From: Polytrichum commune
Lineage: Eukaryota > Streptophyta > Polytrichopsida > Polytrichales > Polytrichaceae
DNA: 64,000 nt
Direction: 5' to 3'
Assembly: GCA_950295325.1 (NCBI GenBank)
Contig: OX485806.1
Location: 24,306,001 to 24,370,000 of the forward strand
In this document: piece by piece, positions 1 to 13,269 of the stretch
Numbering within the stretch: the first letter of the stretch is position 1
Layout of the letters: the number at the start of each line of letters is the position of its first letter
The notes under the pieces: model-generated
The model's database searches: none
What the model was told of the DNA's origin: nothing
What the model saw: only the letters and a program-made list of their open reading frames with translations
Position numbers and translations under genes: made by a program

Positions 1-3000
1 AATTCCATTGACGTCATGGTGTTAGCAACATAAATCAAATTATTACATACATTCAAGCATGCTACTCACACAAATGCTTGAATGTCCAATTCAATTGCGA
101 AAATTCTTCATGAATGCTCTAGATAAAACTTCTCTATATAATTATCACAATAGATTTGGTAAAGGTAAACCTTGTACTTAGCAAGACTTAGTTTATCTTA
201 AACTTATTTAAGAATGTAATAAGAAAGAACTACAAAGTTGGCGTAGGTAAAAGTGAATTAGATTCAAGAGATTGCAAAGCAATATACATCATGTTTTTGT
301 TGCCTACATTACAAGAATAACTTTGGCTTGCTCTTCTGAACTTGTTGGTTACATGTGGTCAACACATTTGTGAGTTTCCGTATTACAAAATTGGAATTTG
401 AGCATTCTATCACATAGCCTCAAGAGTTCTCACACACTAACCTTGACATCTCTTCTACAACCTTAAAACTTGTTTCATATGTCATAAGAACTAATGAACA
501 TGAGAGGAAGCTAGTAAAACCCACCAAAAAGAGCTAGAAAAAAATCAAAACTTAGTTGAAATGAGACAAGTAGCTAGTAGCAAGAGTGTGACAAGAGACA
601 ATTAATTCACATATATGCATTGTGCATCGATGACACTGCACAAGATAGACTGTTTATGTGCTCAAACGACAACAATTTATGTATAGCAACACTTAAGGTC
701 AAGGTGCTTCTAGAACCATGTTGGATGAGTTCAACTCACCACGTGTGTAAGAAGTTGGTGCACAAAGGACCACAGTGCCAAACCATGGACTAAATTGCCA
801 AAAGATGACCAAATCAACTGATTGTCAAACCATGGACTTAAACTACCAAAACATGACCAAGTGAACTCATTGTCAAACCATGTGATGCCTTCGGAAGACA
901 TCAAGCAACATGAATACCATACGGTGCTTCTTGGTTCATATTCTGTGATGCCAACCTATAATATTCATGTGGGATTTGGACGGGTCTCACACAATGTACA
1001 ATTGCCATATGGTAGCATTTAAAAAATAATCATCTATTAAAAGCCAAAGCACATTTAAGCACTCTACGATAGTCTTTTCCACAATCCAACCATCCACTTT
1101 TCAACCATACTAGAGAAAGTGTTGTCCAAAGCAACCCTTGTGGTTGCCGGTACTTGTAGATTTTAAGACAATCGGTAGGTAGAAGATTCTTTTTGACCAA
1201 GATGATTTTTGGTTATCACCCAAATTACAATAAATAGTCCTATTAGTGTGGACCACAATAATCCTCTAGAACCCATAGACAAAGACGACGACAACAACAC
1301 AAGGTCGGCGTTCCCATTAATCCACATGAATTCTCAGAGTGGATTACGAGTAGCTAATGATGATGTATATGATGTTTATATTGTTGGGTTGTCCCCATGA
1401 TGAGCAAGACCCTACGATGCTTTTCACATGATTGTAGATTTATGCCAAGTGTTAGCCCCTTTTCGGCAAGGTGACGAGAAAATGAGACTGCTTGATTGAC
1501 TAACCAAGAGGTTGGTAGGTGGGCAAGCCGTTGTTGAAAAGTCACAATTAGCTTTAGAGTGTATAATTCAAGAAGAAGTTCTCCAAATTCAACCAACAAA
1601 ACATGATATGGTTGTTGAAGAACACACTTTGATATAAGATGTCATATTTATCTTCATGCCCTTCTCAAAAACCTCTCAATGAGAGTTTTTAAAGTCACCT
1701 CCCGAAATTTTAGTGTCATATTTGAAAGTCGGTGCCAATTCTCAACCCTTAACTTCTTGAAAGGCATGTTTTGGGTTTATGAATGACTCTTGAAGGCAAA
1801 TTCATCCAAAAGGTCACAATAGGTATCATCATGTTCCTCATGAAATTTTCTTCTCAATGGCAATGATCCCATTCAGGATACATATTCCAATATGAGAAGA
1901 ATGAACTAACTTTTTCCTTTCAACCCTAAATTCATATTATTTTTATTGAAAATCGTCAATATTCTATAGACTATGTTTCTTGCCTCAAAGTGTTTATCTA
2001 TTCTTAATATAATTTTGAAAGTTTGGACTAGAATTTTATTGCACATATTTATCACAACTTCTTGTAGTTTGATGACTCTACATTGATTACAAACAAATTA
2101 TAAAAATTACTAAATTGATGTGATCTTAATATCAATTGCAACTTAGGTATAATAAAAATTGAGCTACAGACAACTTACTTTTTAGATTATTTATTGAAAT
2201 CACAATACGTTGTCGTGGAGAGAGGGGTCCGCTTTAGGAAAGCACGGGGCTTCTGGCTGCAACTGGTTTCGCTCGCCGGACCGTCGAATCTTGAATTGTC
2301 CTCAAAACTTCCTCAATCTTTCAAATCTTTACAAAACAAAGGATTGTTGCCAACAAAGACTTGTCCGTCTTTTTGTGGACGGTCGAAGTCTCAGCTCTTT
2401 CTATGCAAGAGCTAGCAAACTTCCCTCTACTCAAACTAGCACAACTTTGTTTTCGCTCACTCTCCTTCAAGCATGTAAACACTCAAGATAAAACAATCAC
2501 ATGAAAAGTCAATTGCATATTTTATTTCAAGTTTTCTTCTCCAAAAAAAAACTCACAACAACCGTCGAGCTTTCAACAACAAAAAACTTGTCTCTCCCCA
2601 CTCTCTTCTCCTCAACCACATATATGAGATAAGGCCTCAAATCCTCCTCTTATCCTCATCACGTGATTTCTAATTATCCATTGGTCTAAAGATAAACTAA
2701 GGATAAAACTAGAAATAAGGCTAAAAGGGTAATAAGAGTAAACTAAGAGTAAAAAGATGGATAAGAATAAAAAAAGATAAACTAAAAGTTACTAAGAATA
2801 ACTATGAGTAACAAAAAGGTAATCTAATTCTACTCCCTTTTACTTTCCTCCTTCATCTCCAAGTGAAGGAATCACCATGAAACACAAAATACGTACACAT
2901 GTAAATAATGTACGTATTTACACTACGACAACGCTCCAGGAAGTTAAGGGTTAACATCACCAGGATTAATATGTCCAATTAAAAAACCTTATGGATCAAC

Positions 3001-3386
3001 ACCTTGAGTTCTAATATCCAAATTCCATGTAGGTCTAAGCCAAAAGGTGTGTTTCTTCAAGAAAAATATTATTTAAAAGAAAGTAAGGGAGGATACCCTT
3101 GCTACAATTGAAATCTAAACCTCATGTACATTGGATGCTTACACAACCTTACCCTTGTACAGTGGTGCCTTCCCAAATCAAATTAATAATCGTTGCTCCC
3201 ACCTCACCAATGTGGTCAACGGTGATGAATATGTGTACAACGGACATAGAGGAAAGTATGTGAAAGAGGATGGTCAGAAACAATGTTAACGCGTGAAGTA
3301 AGCACATATGAATTGAATGTATCTTGCTGTAGACTATAGGTCTCTTGCAAGAAAGAATCTAGTGTAGACCCAGAGAGAGAGGGTCA
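1..3386. other. AT-rich stretch without a recognisable gene
   Basis: I see no conserved coding sequence, RNA gene or paired terminal repeats. The only longer open frames (around 2194-2491) overlap each other in two frames and carry no recognisable motif. The stretch near 2690-2830 is a monotonous run of short imperfect repeats of the type AACTAA/AGTAA. It may be 3' flank of the COG6 gene that ends at 3387, or old transposon debris. Confidence 0.5.
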
Positions 3387-5141
3387 TCACAACCCAAGAA
3401 TTGTTTTCATGTGCTCGGGGGTATGCGGGAGCATTGATTTGGAATCGGTGTAACCATTCGATGAATCCGAAACTGCATTGTACACGACTTCATAAGCATC
3501 GGGTAATGCGCGTGCCACTCGTCCACATGATTCACTTCGTAATTGTGGAACCTGAATTTGCTCAAACTCCAGAACTGCGCCCTCTGTGCCAGCCAAAAGA
3601 CCAAATAATAATTTCAGAGATTCTGAAACTGCAGACACAGACATACCTTCTGCTTCCGCCATAGGATTCCCATCATCAAATATATCCTCTTCCTTGGGCA
3701 CAATCTCGCCTCTCTGCATGGATTTACGGAGCCTCTCCTTGATATAACTAACTTTTTTCTGAAGCCCACAACGCTCCAGAATTACCCCAAGTTCAATTTC
3801 TACCAAGGCAGAAATGTAACCCTCGATACGGGCTCCCAAAGTGCACACATAGGCATCAGCCACACGGTGTGCTCGTAATGGCTCTTGAATTGCAGATAGG
3901 CAGTTGATGAGGAACATTTTACGGACTGACAATATACTTTGTGAGGCGTGAGAACCGGAAGTGCCACTTAAAAGGGTTTCCACTGATGATGGCCTCCGCT
4001 GTGATGGTGACATGGCAGGGAGCCTGCATCCAGATGGAGGAATATCACCACTATTACGGCGCACGCCTGCCAGACCACAACATTATGAGCACAGAAGGGG
4101 AAAGAAAATAAAATAGAGACTACCATAGAGGGCTCTTTCTTTTTCGGTAGAAAGCACTTAATTTCCCTTCAGTTTCTGGCACTTGTCATTCCTGGGTTGA
4201 TTGAGACCCACCTGAATCCTGTGTGGAGACTACATTCTAGCATTAGTAAATATGAAATAGAGCAACCTCTCCATTGCTGCAGATTGTCAGTGAATCTCTA
4301 CTTATTATCTCGAGCAGTATACTCAGAATAAAGCACTGAAAAGGGGGAAAAGCAGGTACCAATCTAAATGCAGAAACCACTTTCTGTTCTCAGGGTGGAA
4401 GGATAAACTCGGAGCTATCCACAAACTTGCAAGAAAGACCAACTATAGAGAACAGAGAGAGTAATATGTATACTCAGCAAATTCTGAAAGACGCCTACAA
4501 ACCTGAAAGAGTGAATAGATATAGAATGCAATGCGCTAGGTAATCTTTACATGGATGTTCATAACCTCATCATAATAATAGGTTACGAACAACTTCTATT
4601 CTACATTGAGCCTGTAATTTTTTAAACTAGAGATATATTTAAATAGGCCTTTCAAGGTACCTGATAATGGCTTCACACCATAAGCTTCTGCAGATTGCTC
4701 ACACATCTGTATCAAAGTGTCCAGAATGGCCTTGATAATTAGTCCGAAATCCGGTTTCTGCCCACCAGCTCGACCCATCATACTCTCGTAGTTGTCTATA
4801 AGCTCCATAAGCAGTGACATTGTCTCACCAACGGCAGGATGTGGAGAGAGGTCTACGGCCACAGGGGAAGGATACCGGAGCAGTTTCTCACCTCGTGCCT
4901 TCACAATGTCCAAGACTGTGCGTTGGGCAGCATCGTGCACATCACAAACTGTAACAGAAAGGGTAGCCCCTTGCCCTAGTAGTTCTGAGACGGTGTGACC
5001 ATAAAACTCAAGAAGGTTATTCAACTTGTATGCCAGTAGTAAAGAAGGCTGGGATTGCAACACCTCATCTACTTGCAGTTTAAATGGCCTGCATACACCT
5101 TCAAACACACGGTCCAGACTATTGACAGCTTCTCGACCAAC
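3387..5141 (-). CDS. COG6: COG6, conserved oligomeric Golgi complex subunit 6 (last two coding exons)
   Basis: Two minus-strand exons encode the C-terminal half of COG6, a lobe-B subunit of the COG tethering complex that acts in retrograde traffic within the Golgi. Exon A (5141-4661) follows an AG acceptor and contains DRVFEGVCRPF, QSQPSLLLAYKLNNLLEFY and EKLLRYPSPVAVDLSPHP, all COG6 hallmarks. It ends at CAG|GTACC. The intron is 4660-4067, and exon B (4066-3387) starts after GGCAG in the matching phase (LS-G-VRR). Exon B has FLINCLSAIQEPLRAH and ISALVEIELGVILERCGL, then a normal stop. These exons are open and look functional. The N-terminal half (about 300 residues) should lie at higher coordinates on this strand, but I cannot see it. 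It may be split into small exons, lie beyond the window, or be missing, in which case this is a truncated copy. Confidence 0.88.
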
Positions 5142-5639
5142 CTTTGAGGATGTTTTTGTTTTTGGTACCACTCGAGTCTCGATACTGTTTGCCCTCTTTT
5201 TTAAGACACATTTCGTCACGCAAGAAAGTTATGTAGTACCTGAATGTCGTATTTTTGTTAATATGATATGTTCGCCTCCAATGTCGTACTATAGAGGTTT
5301 TCCGAGAAAATGGCGTATTTCAATGTAAAATGTCATCTTCTATACATAACGAAGATACATAAGTATGAAAGTACATTGTATTGAAAGCATATCCTCACAA
5401 CGTTCCCCTACATGTTCCAAAGTACTAATCACATTTGAACCTTGAAATATGTGGATCCCACCACGCATGCACATTATTTACCTCTACTATATGACAAATC
5501 GGACCAAAAATGTTGTATTACGAGTGCCATAGTTGTGGTATGAGGGTAAATTAACACTAGAATGCTTTGTCAACGAGAAATGCATTGTATAGACGAAGTG
5601 CTGCATACTCAAGCGCTAGAAGGTTAGACAGTAGCAGTG

Positions 5640-5990
5640 TTGGTTTGGTATCATCTTGTTTTGATTCCTTTTGGGTATCTATGGCGAGGGTTTCACATTT
5701 TTTGATACCACTAGGGTATGGGTATATGATAGTATTTGTGTTCTTGATACCAGTCGGGTCTATATACCATGCAAGAACCTTCATACCTAGGTAGAATCGC
5801 TCTAGTATCCATATGGTTTAAAATTCTATCGACCCAAATAATGACTTGGGTATACAAAGATTCTCTCACCACGTATCAACATTTGAGTGAAATTACAATC
5901 TTGATACCCATGGCTAGGTTCTTTGATACCATTGTGGATGTTGATTACTTATACCCATTCGTTGGTCCAACATTGCTATTAATACCATTG
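5640..5990. repeat. Dispersed repeat rich in GATACC/GGTATC, copy 1
   Basis: The stretch is dense in GATACC, GGTATC and ACCCAAATAATGACTTGG. Positions 5836-5945 resemble 51797-51925 in the same orientation, including ACCCAAATAATGACTTGG, TATACAAAG and ATTACAATCTTGATACC. No coding potential is visible. It lies directly upstream of the visible COG6 exons, and copy 2 lies directly upstream of the NFU fragment. The flanks 5142-5639 and 5991-6386 hold nothing I recognise. Confidence 0.6.
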
Positions 5991-6386
5991 AGAAGCCTTA
6001 AGATCTAGGTAATAACACTATATTCGTTAAATTGAGACTTTCTCTAGTCTCAAATTAATATATGGATCAAACAACATTCCGTGTTCCGAAACTATATTGA
6101 GAACAATCTCAAATATATTATATGTTCTAATATCCCAAATCTATTATGTGTGGACATAAGCACATATGGTAGAGCACTCAACACCAACTTCATCAACAAA
6201 AACACTTTGGGTAGAGCACTCCAAACTAGTTTCACCCAAAAAACATATAAAATGATTTCTATTATTAGCATGGTCAATAAAATATAGACCTTGCAACATA
6301 CAAAGTACATGCAATAAATGCATTTTTCTTCAATGGAAAATTTAGTCCCAAACTTAATAAAAAAATGAACTTCACAACTGTATTGA

Positions 6387-6412
6387 GGGTGGATGCATGG
6401 TTGAGTGGCTCA
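6387..6412 (+). repeat. Terminal-like dispersed motif, copy 1
   Basis: The 22-base core begins GGGTGGATGCATGGTT and continues GAGTGG. It occurs here in plus orientation and twice in minus orientation (17784-17805 and 33840-33865). The piece TGGTTGAGTGG also fits the tRNA A-box consensus, so a tRNA-derived SINE head is an alternative to a transposon terminus. Confidence 0.6.
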
Positions 6413-7171
6413 CTTTCTGTGTCACACCCTATTTTACAGTGTACCCCCGTGCATTGCAAGCCACGTTGCATACAATTGATAGAAGCTATGGATGTGAGAT
6501 TTGGGATACACAATGGTAACTTGAATAGGTAGATGACCACATATTCCTTTACATGAAATTCTTCTTCAATTAAGGGTGATGGACTTTTGAAAATACAATA
6601 TGGACTGTGGTCAACAGGTTTTGGTTTAGGAATTTTGGCGTAAACGTCTAGAATTTTTGGGCATTTTACTAGGAGTGACTATGTATGTTATGTGATCCAC
6701 TATGAGGTCCATAGTAGTGATGTTTTTTTCCACATTATGTGTAGAAATACAGTTGGTATGGACTCTTAAGTAGGCTAAATGACGACGTTTTTTTGGAAGT
6801 CCATACTTGGAGCAAAAGTAATCGTTTTTCATTATTTTTTTTCGGGAAACTACTAATGTACAATATCTTCAGGTGGGCTTCTTGTCAAAAATCCCGCTTT
6901 TACTTGCTATACTACAGTTATGGAAGCAACGTTTTCGGGTCCCACCGACTGTGGGAGTGGATGTGGATGACTTTAGTTGTAGGGTGGAGTGCACAGTGAC
7001 TGGTGCCACGCGCCACGTGGACTACAACCCTCTAAAGGACTGAAAACGTTCCGGAGCAGTTTTGCGTTGCTCGTTACAGCTCGCATGTCTCTTGTTCAAA
7101 CCTGCAGGTGCTCGTCATGTGCATGAAGAGTGAGGTTTAAGGTTCAGCTTGAGTGACGTTTGCACGCCGAA

Positions 7172-10100
7172 ATGGGTAGTGCGAGAGCGAGAGATAGGAG
7201 AGCAGGTATTCGGAGAGAGGGCCCTGGGGAGAGGGCTAGACTGGATGTTGCGCAAGAGCGGGCGAGGGAGCGCCAACGCAAATCATGGCGTCGGAGGAGA
7301 GCAAATGATGCGAACTCCGTGCGTGTCAATGTGGACGCAGGATCGTGGTCAGAGGGTGATGACGCCTATGCTGATGGCGTCAACCGCAGATTGGTGCGCC
7401 AGGACGTTCGTGCAATCTTGAGCTGCGTTCAAAGGACTTTGAGAGGAAGAGGGCGTTTGCTTCCACACAAGCAGGCAGTAATGCAGTCCGTGTGGAACAA
7501 TAAGTTGACGAGGGATCTCCTGCCACTTCGGTCACGAAGGGTTTGCTGTGAAACAGATGCGCGAGAGACAATTGTTTCCAGTTTGCTGCAATCCCTGTCG
7601 GAGGTGAAGACTTCGAAGACAAAGGCACATTTAGCTACCAAACATGCTATCCTCACAGCCGCTGTGACGAATCCATAGCGAGTCTCTGCCCGACAGACAG
7701 CTCGCCTGCTTGGGGTTCATCCCCGCAATGTAGCGATGGCCACACAGAGGCGAGCGACCATGGTCAGTTCCGTGCATATGGAGTGGACTTTGTCCGTCAG
7801 GAAGGTAAGGAGCGATGCGACATCTCTGATGGTGAAAGACATTGTCATTGCGTGGTGGGCTGCAGAGACACGGCCAAGCCCGAATCGCAAGGAGGTTGTA
7901 AGGAAGTGGGTTGCTCCAAAAACATACGTTCAACACCATGCTCAATATTTGTTGGAATCTCTGGTGGGCGCTCTCACATCTATGTCATATGTCGTCTTGC
8001 TTTTTTTTTGTGTAATGAGGGTCTCCGAATTTCGTGCTGGTTTAGGGTTCCTACCGATTCCAGGGTCGTAGGGCTACACCTAGATCTGTGCCTGTTTAGG
8101 GTATTCTCGTGTCATTTGAAGCCATGAGTGTGCAATCTGGCTATGGACCTACCTATCACTTAAGTTGTAGAAATTTGCAATTTCTGTGCTAGGGTATGAA
8201 GGGTTTACGGTTTCGGTGGATCGGTGAAAGGTGACAGTGCGTTCCTCCATTGGCTTCAGTCTTGTGGCTATTTGCCTGATTTGATGTGATGAGCGTTTTA
8301 GGGGTCACAGATGTTCTTAGGATTTCAGGTTTTCCTTGCGACATTGAATGCAGTGGGCTTTAATTCGAATCTTGGATTTTAGGGTGATATTCTGGGTTAT
8401 ATTGAGCATGCTGGTTTTCTCTTCCAACTGATTCTAGGGACCAAGGAGTACACCTAGATCTGTGCATGTTTGGGGTATTAGCTTGTCATTTGAAGCCATG
8501 AGTGTGCAATCTGGCTACTTCTCTATAAAACGCATACCGGTACTGTGCATATGGGATCCCATCAGTTTCGTTGTGGTTTAGGGACGGCATTGCAACTTCT
8601 GGACTCTGTGGAACTTTTCACGCATGGGTGGGAGTTCAGGGTGATCCGCTTGCGTCTTCATAAGGAAATATTGGAGTTTATTTACTTCTCCTCCCATTGT
8701 ATGTACTACGGTGGATATGCTACAGGGACCCCATATAGAGTATGGGAGGGAATTGTCAATTTATGGAATGTTTACATATGGGCATTTGCTAAATTGACAT
8801 CGATGGGATTTCTCACCGTTCCTTTGGAGTGTATGCAGTCGAGTATTGAATATGTGTCTATGATGGAGACGTTATATGCATTGTGTGGGGGTATATGGAG
8901 ACGTTATAAGCATTGTGTGGGAGTATATGGACTTCCTATTCATCAGTATATGGAAGCAGGCCAGTGTAATTGCAAACTGTCGCGCACCTCTCCATGAGGA
9001 GTGCCCGAAACACCATGGGCACAAGGGGGACCCCGGAGTGACACCCGGGACTTGTGGCGCCGTTGGTGAGAGGGCCCAAGTGATCCTAGTGTGGGTGAGG
9101 GCCCCGGGCGTTGGGAACGCCTCCCACCCACAAAGATTAGGAGGCATGAGGGTGAGGCCATAAGCTATGCGTAGCTCATGGCGTGGTGATTCTAGAATGC
9201 TCAAGATCACCTCAATCGGAGGTGTGAGCTAGGAGTTATGGCCATTTGAGTGGGGTGCTGTCCCGGGACAGCGCCCTGGTACAGCAGTGCCTGGGAGTGA
9301 TTCCCGGGACTGCCAAGGTTCAAACAGGCATAACTTCCTCAAGACTTGCCCGAATGGGGCAAGCGAGGAGTCCATCGGCATCTACGTGAAGCGTAGATGA
9401 GGATGGAGTGGTTGGTTGTTATGATCAGACATCATACAAGGAAGTTATGATGGTCTGAAGCTGCTGGGGGGGTTCTAGGCCCAGCAGCTAAGGGAAAATG
9501 TCCACTTGGCCCCAACTCTTGGTAGAGAGACAAGAGGTTGGTTGGCGGTGGGGTAGGGGCTCCGTGTAGAGTCCTAGAGGCTTATATGGGTGAGATGGTG
9601 TGGCCTCACCCACCCGAGGCCGAACGGCAAGGCCTCCATGGGCTTTGGCCTATTGTGAGGCCATAGTTGCCTAGTATGGTGCGGGTTGTTGTAGTGTTGC
9701 TCCGGCAACGCGATGATCAACATAGGATTGGACTTCCATGGATGGAAGTCCACATTGGGGAAATGGGTTACCGATTAAGGGGTGAGTCCCGAAAGCAAAG
9801 TAGGAGGGTTGGTTCCCTCCTATGAACTATTGGTCCGGGGTAAGAGGAGCTATCCATTAGCATGGCGGAATGCAAAGGGTTAGCGCTCGTAACCTTTGCT
9901 AGAAACGAAAATTGGCAAGATTGTTAAGGGACCTAGCAAGGGTTGCAACACAAACCCTGTAGACAGTCACCCAGGGTGAGGACCATTGTTTGAGGGTCAT
10001 GGATGTTCTTGAAGTTCTTGCAGGAAATATGTGCACGTGTGGACTGCACAGGACCTCTATGGAGATCTACAGGCACTTTTAAGCCCAGAACTTTTGGTGA

Positions 10101-12327
10101 ATGTCTTAATAGTGTATTCTTGTGACATATGGCGTCCTATATGCGCTTCGGTGAATAAAGTATTGAATATGTGTGACTACTCGAGACGTTATATGCAGTG
10201 TGTGGGAGTATATGGACTTCCACATGAGTATATGGAAGTAGCGTAGTGTAATTGTACAATCTGTAGACAGTCACCCATGGTGAGGACTAGGGTTTGAGGG
10301 TCATGGATTTTTAGGGAGTTATTGCATGAAATATATGAGGGTGTGGACTGTACAACACCTCTATGGAGTTCTACAGGAACTTGTAAAGGACTAACGTTTG
10401 CTGAATGTCTTGTTTGTGTATTCCTGTGACAGATGGCGTTCTATATGCGTTTCCGTGAGGCCCATCCCGATGTAATTGTCGGTAAGCGTGTTTTTGATTC
10501 CTTGCAACCATATTGGGTGAAAAATTTGCATGACCGAAATGTGTGTTGTTGTATATACCACGTAGAAATGGAGGAATTGCTATCTGCTTTTACTCAACTG
10601 AGGACAAAATCAGGTATACACAACAAAGTAGATTGTGCTTGTCAATGTGAGGTATGTCTCAGTGAATCAAATGTGGGGCAATGTGTTGCGGGAGTGTTTG
10701 TGTATCCTGGTCTGACAGCCATTTCAGATGCAGTGTTGTGCCCAAAACCTCCTAATTCGGCGTGGCATGCAAAGGATTGTTTGTTTGGTGAATGTATGTG
10801 CTGCGGTGTGGACATTCTGCCCATGTGTCCTACCGAAGAGGATGGAATCTCTCCTATAAATGTGCACTGGAAGCATTACGAGATGCAGTCTATCACTACG
10901 AGGAAAGGTCTACAACGAAAGAAATTGCAGTTGGTTTACAAAGACACAACATCGCGTGAGTTAATCAACTACCTCAAGCCAAAACTCCAATTTTTTGTGC
11001 GTCATAGTTTTGTGGCGAAGTGGGAGGATGAACAATTTAGGACGTGCTTGAGGACCTCCCCCGCTGACACAATGGTGTCCGTCATTGACTATGCTGAAAA
11101 TTATTCTTTTGAGGCACAAAATGAAGTCCAGTCCATGCACTGGCATAGCTACCAAATTAGTATCCTTGTACACATAGCATATATCCGAAATCCTCACCCA
11201 GATCCACATGATGAGAGCACACGTAATATCACGACCTACCATTTCTACATAAGTGATGATATGAAACATGATAGCTATTTTGTGCAACACTGCCTCATGT
11301 TGCATTGGGAAAGCGTTCTTCAGGGGGGTTTCATACCCAAACATCATTGGATATGGAGCGATGGCTGTGCAAATCAGTTTAAGAGTCGAGTCCCGTGGTA
11401 CTTTGTAGCTCGGTATCCAGAGATTACTGGTGGTTGCACGTGCATGTGGTCTTTTTTCGGAACAGGACATGGGAAAGGACCGCACGATGGAGCAGGTGCT
11501 GTCCTGAAACGGTACATTCGAACTGCCCAATTGGATATAAATGGCCCGAAGTTACAGTGCGCTGAAGATGTTGTTGGTTACTTGAGGAAAGAGTTGAGTG
11601 GCCGCCCAAAAACTGTCTATGGCGATAGGAGGCCTGTGAATATAACATTTTGGCATGTTCTGGAAGGAGATGTTGACAGGGAACACGAGTACGATTGTGA
11701 GCCCATACCCCGGTGCAGAAATCTGCACTCTATTCGGTCCGTCGGCAGCATGTAGTTGGTAAGTTGTTGAAGCGCCATTTGGCATGTTTTTGTTTCTCAT
11801 GTATTGAAGGGAACTGGGAGGAGTGTGAGAATAAAGCTTGGGCTGGGGACTGGGAATTGGAGGTCTTAGTGCCATTGAATGCTGCTTATGTTCGGAATGT
11901 CCAGTTGAATGAATTTTCGGTGGAAGATTGGCATCATGTTGGTGTAAATGGCACATATTTTGCTTCAATAATCGAAGTGGGTGATAACTTTGCTATTGCA
12001 GCTTCCCCTGATAATGAAGAAAATGTGGATTTTTATGTTCTTGTATGCACTAGGAAAACTTACACTTGTAAGACAACTTTTGTTTGCAAGTGGGGTGAGG
12101 AATTCGAACCTGGAGATCAGGTTCTTGAGGGACTCTACTACCAGAAGTATGGTTTAGGCGCTGATACGTATGTCCTCTTGAGAAAGTCACATAGGGCACA
12201 CATTTTGGCAGATCATGTTTGTGCAGTCAAATTTCCGATGTCAATGTGTGATCACCGTGTGTCTGGTAATGACCCCGTGTACAAGTTGCAGAGGAAAGTG
12301 GAAGACGCCATTTTGGAGCAGGCGTGA
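7172..12327 (+). CDS. HTH plus DDE-transposase-like protein, two exons, broken
   Basis: Exon 1 is 7172-7963 (ATG at 7172) and exon 2 is 10433-12327; GT...AG joins them in phase 0. Exon 1 is Arg-rich and then has an HTH-like piece (ARQTARLLGVHPRN) followed by RPSPNRKEVV and QYLLES. Exon 2 has Cys pairs (CACQCEVC, CMCCGVDILPMC) and then DYAENYSF (Asp codon 11087), SDGCANQFKSRVPW (Asp 11360) and GHGKGPHDGAGAVLKR (Asp 11486). This spacing of acidic residues is what a DDE/DDD transposase would show, and I recall the same motif set in uncharacterised multicopy proteins of seed-free plants and animals. A Cys-rich tail follows (CFCFSC). Defects are an in-frame TAG at 7676-7678, after which the same frame continues into the HTH, and a one-base frame change near 11735-11755. 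The transposase role is inferred. No Pfam name is certain. Confidence 0.6.
8080..10400 (+). repeat. Internally duplicated segments inside the 2.5-kb intron
   Basis: The intron (7964-10432) is built of repeated pieces. A stretch around CTAGATCTGTG and TTTGAAGCCATGAGTG occurs at about 8080-8150 and 8452-8520. TGTGGGAGTATATGGACTTCC occurs near 8917 and 10200. A segment starting CTGTAGACAGTCACCC occurs at 9957 and again at 10260, followed by similar text for about 140 bases. The second copy preserves the site as it looked before the solo LTR at 8978 inserted. Confidence 0.7.
8978..9950 (+). mobile_element. Solo LTR, copy A (973 bp)
   Basis: The element begins TGTCGCGCACC and ends GGGTTGCAACA (the other copies end GCGACA), so it has TG...CA ends. 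A perfect 5-bp target duplication CAAAC lies at 8973-8977 and 9951-9955. No pol gene and no second LTR are present, so this is a solo LTR left by recombination of a full element. It is nearly identical to copies B (22297) and C (46092). Short open frames inside it are chance. It lies in the intron of the transposase-like gene. Confidence 0.9.
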
Positions 12328-12770
12328 AGGGTTTAGGGTATTCTGGGTTTTCTTGCAGGTAAAACCTAAGTTCCACAGTGGAGTGGGTTGTCAAGTTCTG
12401 GATTCCTATTTGGGAGACGATTACGATGACCCACTATGAAGGTGAGAATTTTTATTGAGACCCTGGAGAGCATGATCATTTAAATGCACTAATCATGTTT
12501 AAAGTATGGTTTCAAGCTGGAATCTCAGAACGCCTCTATCCTCTGGTTCCATCTGCGTTTGGTTTACAAGCTAAAATCCGAGTATGCGGAACCACGGTTG
12601 TTACGTATGCAGGCAATTGTGTCCGTGAATACGTAGAAAAGAATCTCACCAAGCATTGAATGCATGATTGGTTACAAGTCGGAAACAGGATCATCCAGAA
12701 CCGACTTCATGTGCGCATCGAGCACGTGCAGCCGTCAAGATGCAGGGAAGAGTTTTTGGAGCGTCGCAAG

Positions 12771-13269
12771 AGCAACATTCAATGTTGTATTCCTTCAGAT
12801 TTGCTAGAACCCCTCTGCCACACGTCCCGACTAAAAGTAGGGGTTAGGGTAAAAATATTTATCTCATCTATTTATCTATTTACGCATATATCTTCATCTA
12901 TTTACGAGCGGATTCAAAGGATTGGATACAAATGGAATTCCACGCACTTGGGTATTCGGGGTGGAGTGCCTCCCTCCCTCCCTCCCGGCGCTGCTTCCCG
13001 GCGCTCCCTCACTCCCTCGCGCTGCTTCCCGGCGCTCCCTCCCTCTCGCTGCCTCCCGCCGCTGCCCCCCCCCCCCCCCCCCCCGCCGCTGCTCCGTCAC
13101 TCCCCTGCCTGCCTGCCTCCCGCCGCTGGTCCGTCACTCCCCCGCCTGCCTGCCTGCCTCCCGCGCTGCCTGCCTCCCGGCGCGGCTCCGTCACTCCTCC
13201 CGCAGATAAAACAAATAAAGAAAAATCTATATAATAGCAACATTCAATGTTGTATTCCTTCAGATTTGC
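12771..13269 (+). repeat. 34-bp direct repeat flanking a C/T-rich insert
   Basis: An identical 34-base string starting AGCAACATTCAATGTTG occurs at 12771-12804 and 13236-13269. Its first part contains the palindrome CAACATTCAATGTTG. The 431 bases between include a C/T-rich low-complexity tract (12966-13203) with a poly-C run of about 20 bases and many CCTCCC, CCTGCC and CGGCGCT units. It reads as a duplication or insertion, not a gene. The poly-C run may also be an assembly weak point. Confidence 0.75.

Noticed and set aside
8872-9210. Proteins predicted within the solo LTRs (also at 22245-22529 and 46067-46324)
   Set aside because: The same chance frames recur in every LTR copy and carry no domain; the ends and target duplications explain the segment.
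10961-11968. Minus-strand frames opposite the transposase-like gene
   Set aside because: Antisense shadows of a conserved plus-strand gene; no motif.
12894-13234. Pro/Ser/Arg-rich proteins in the C/T-rich tract
   Set aside because: Low-complexity DNA is open in several frames on both strands at once.
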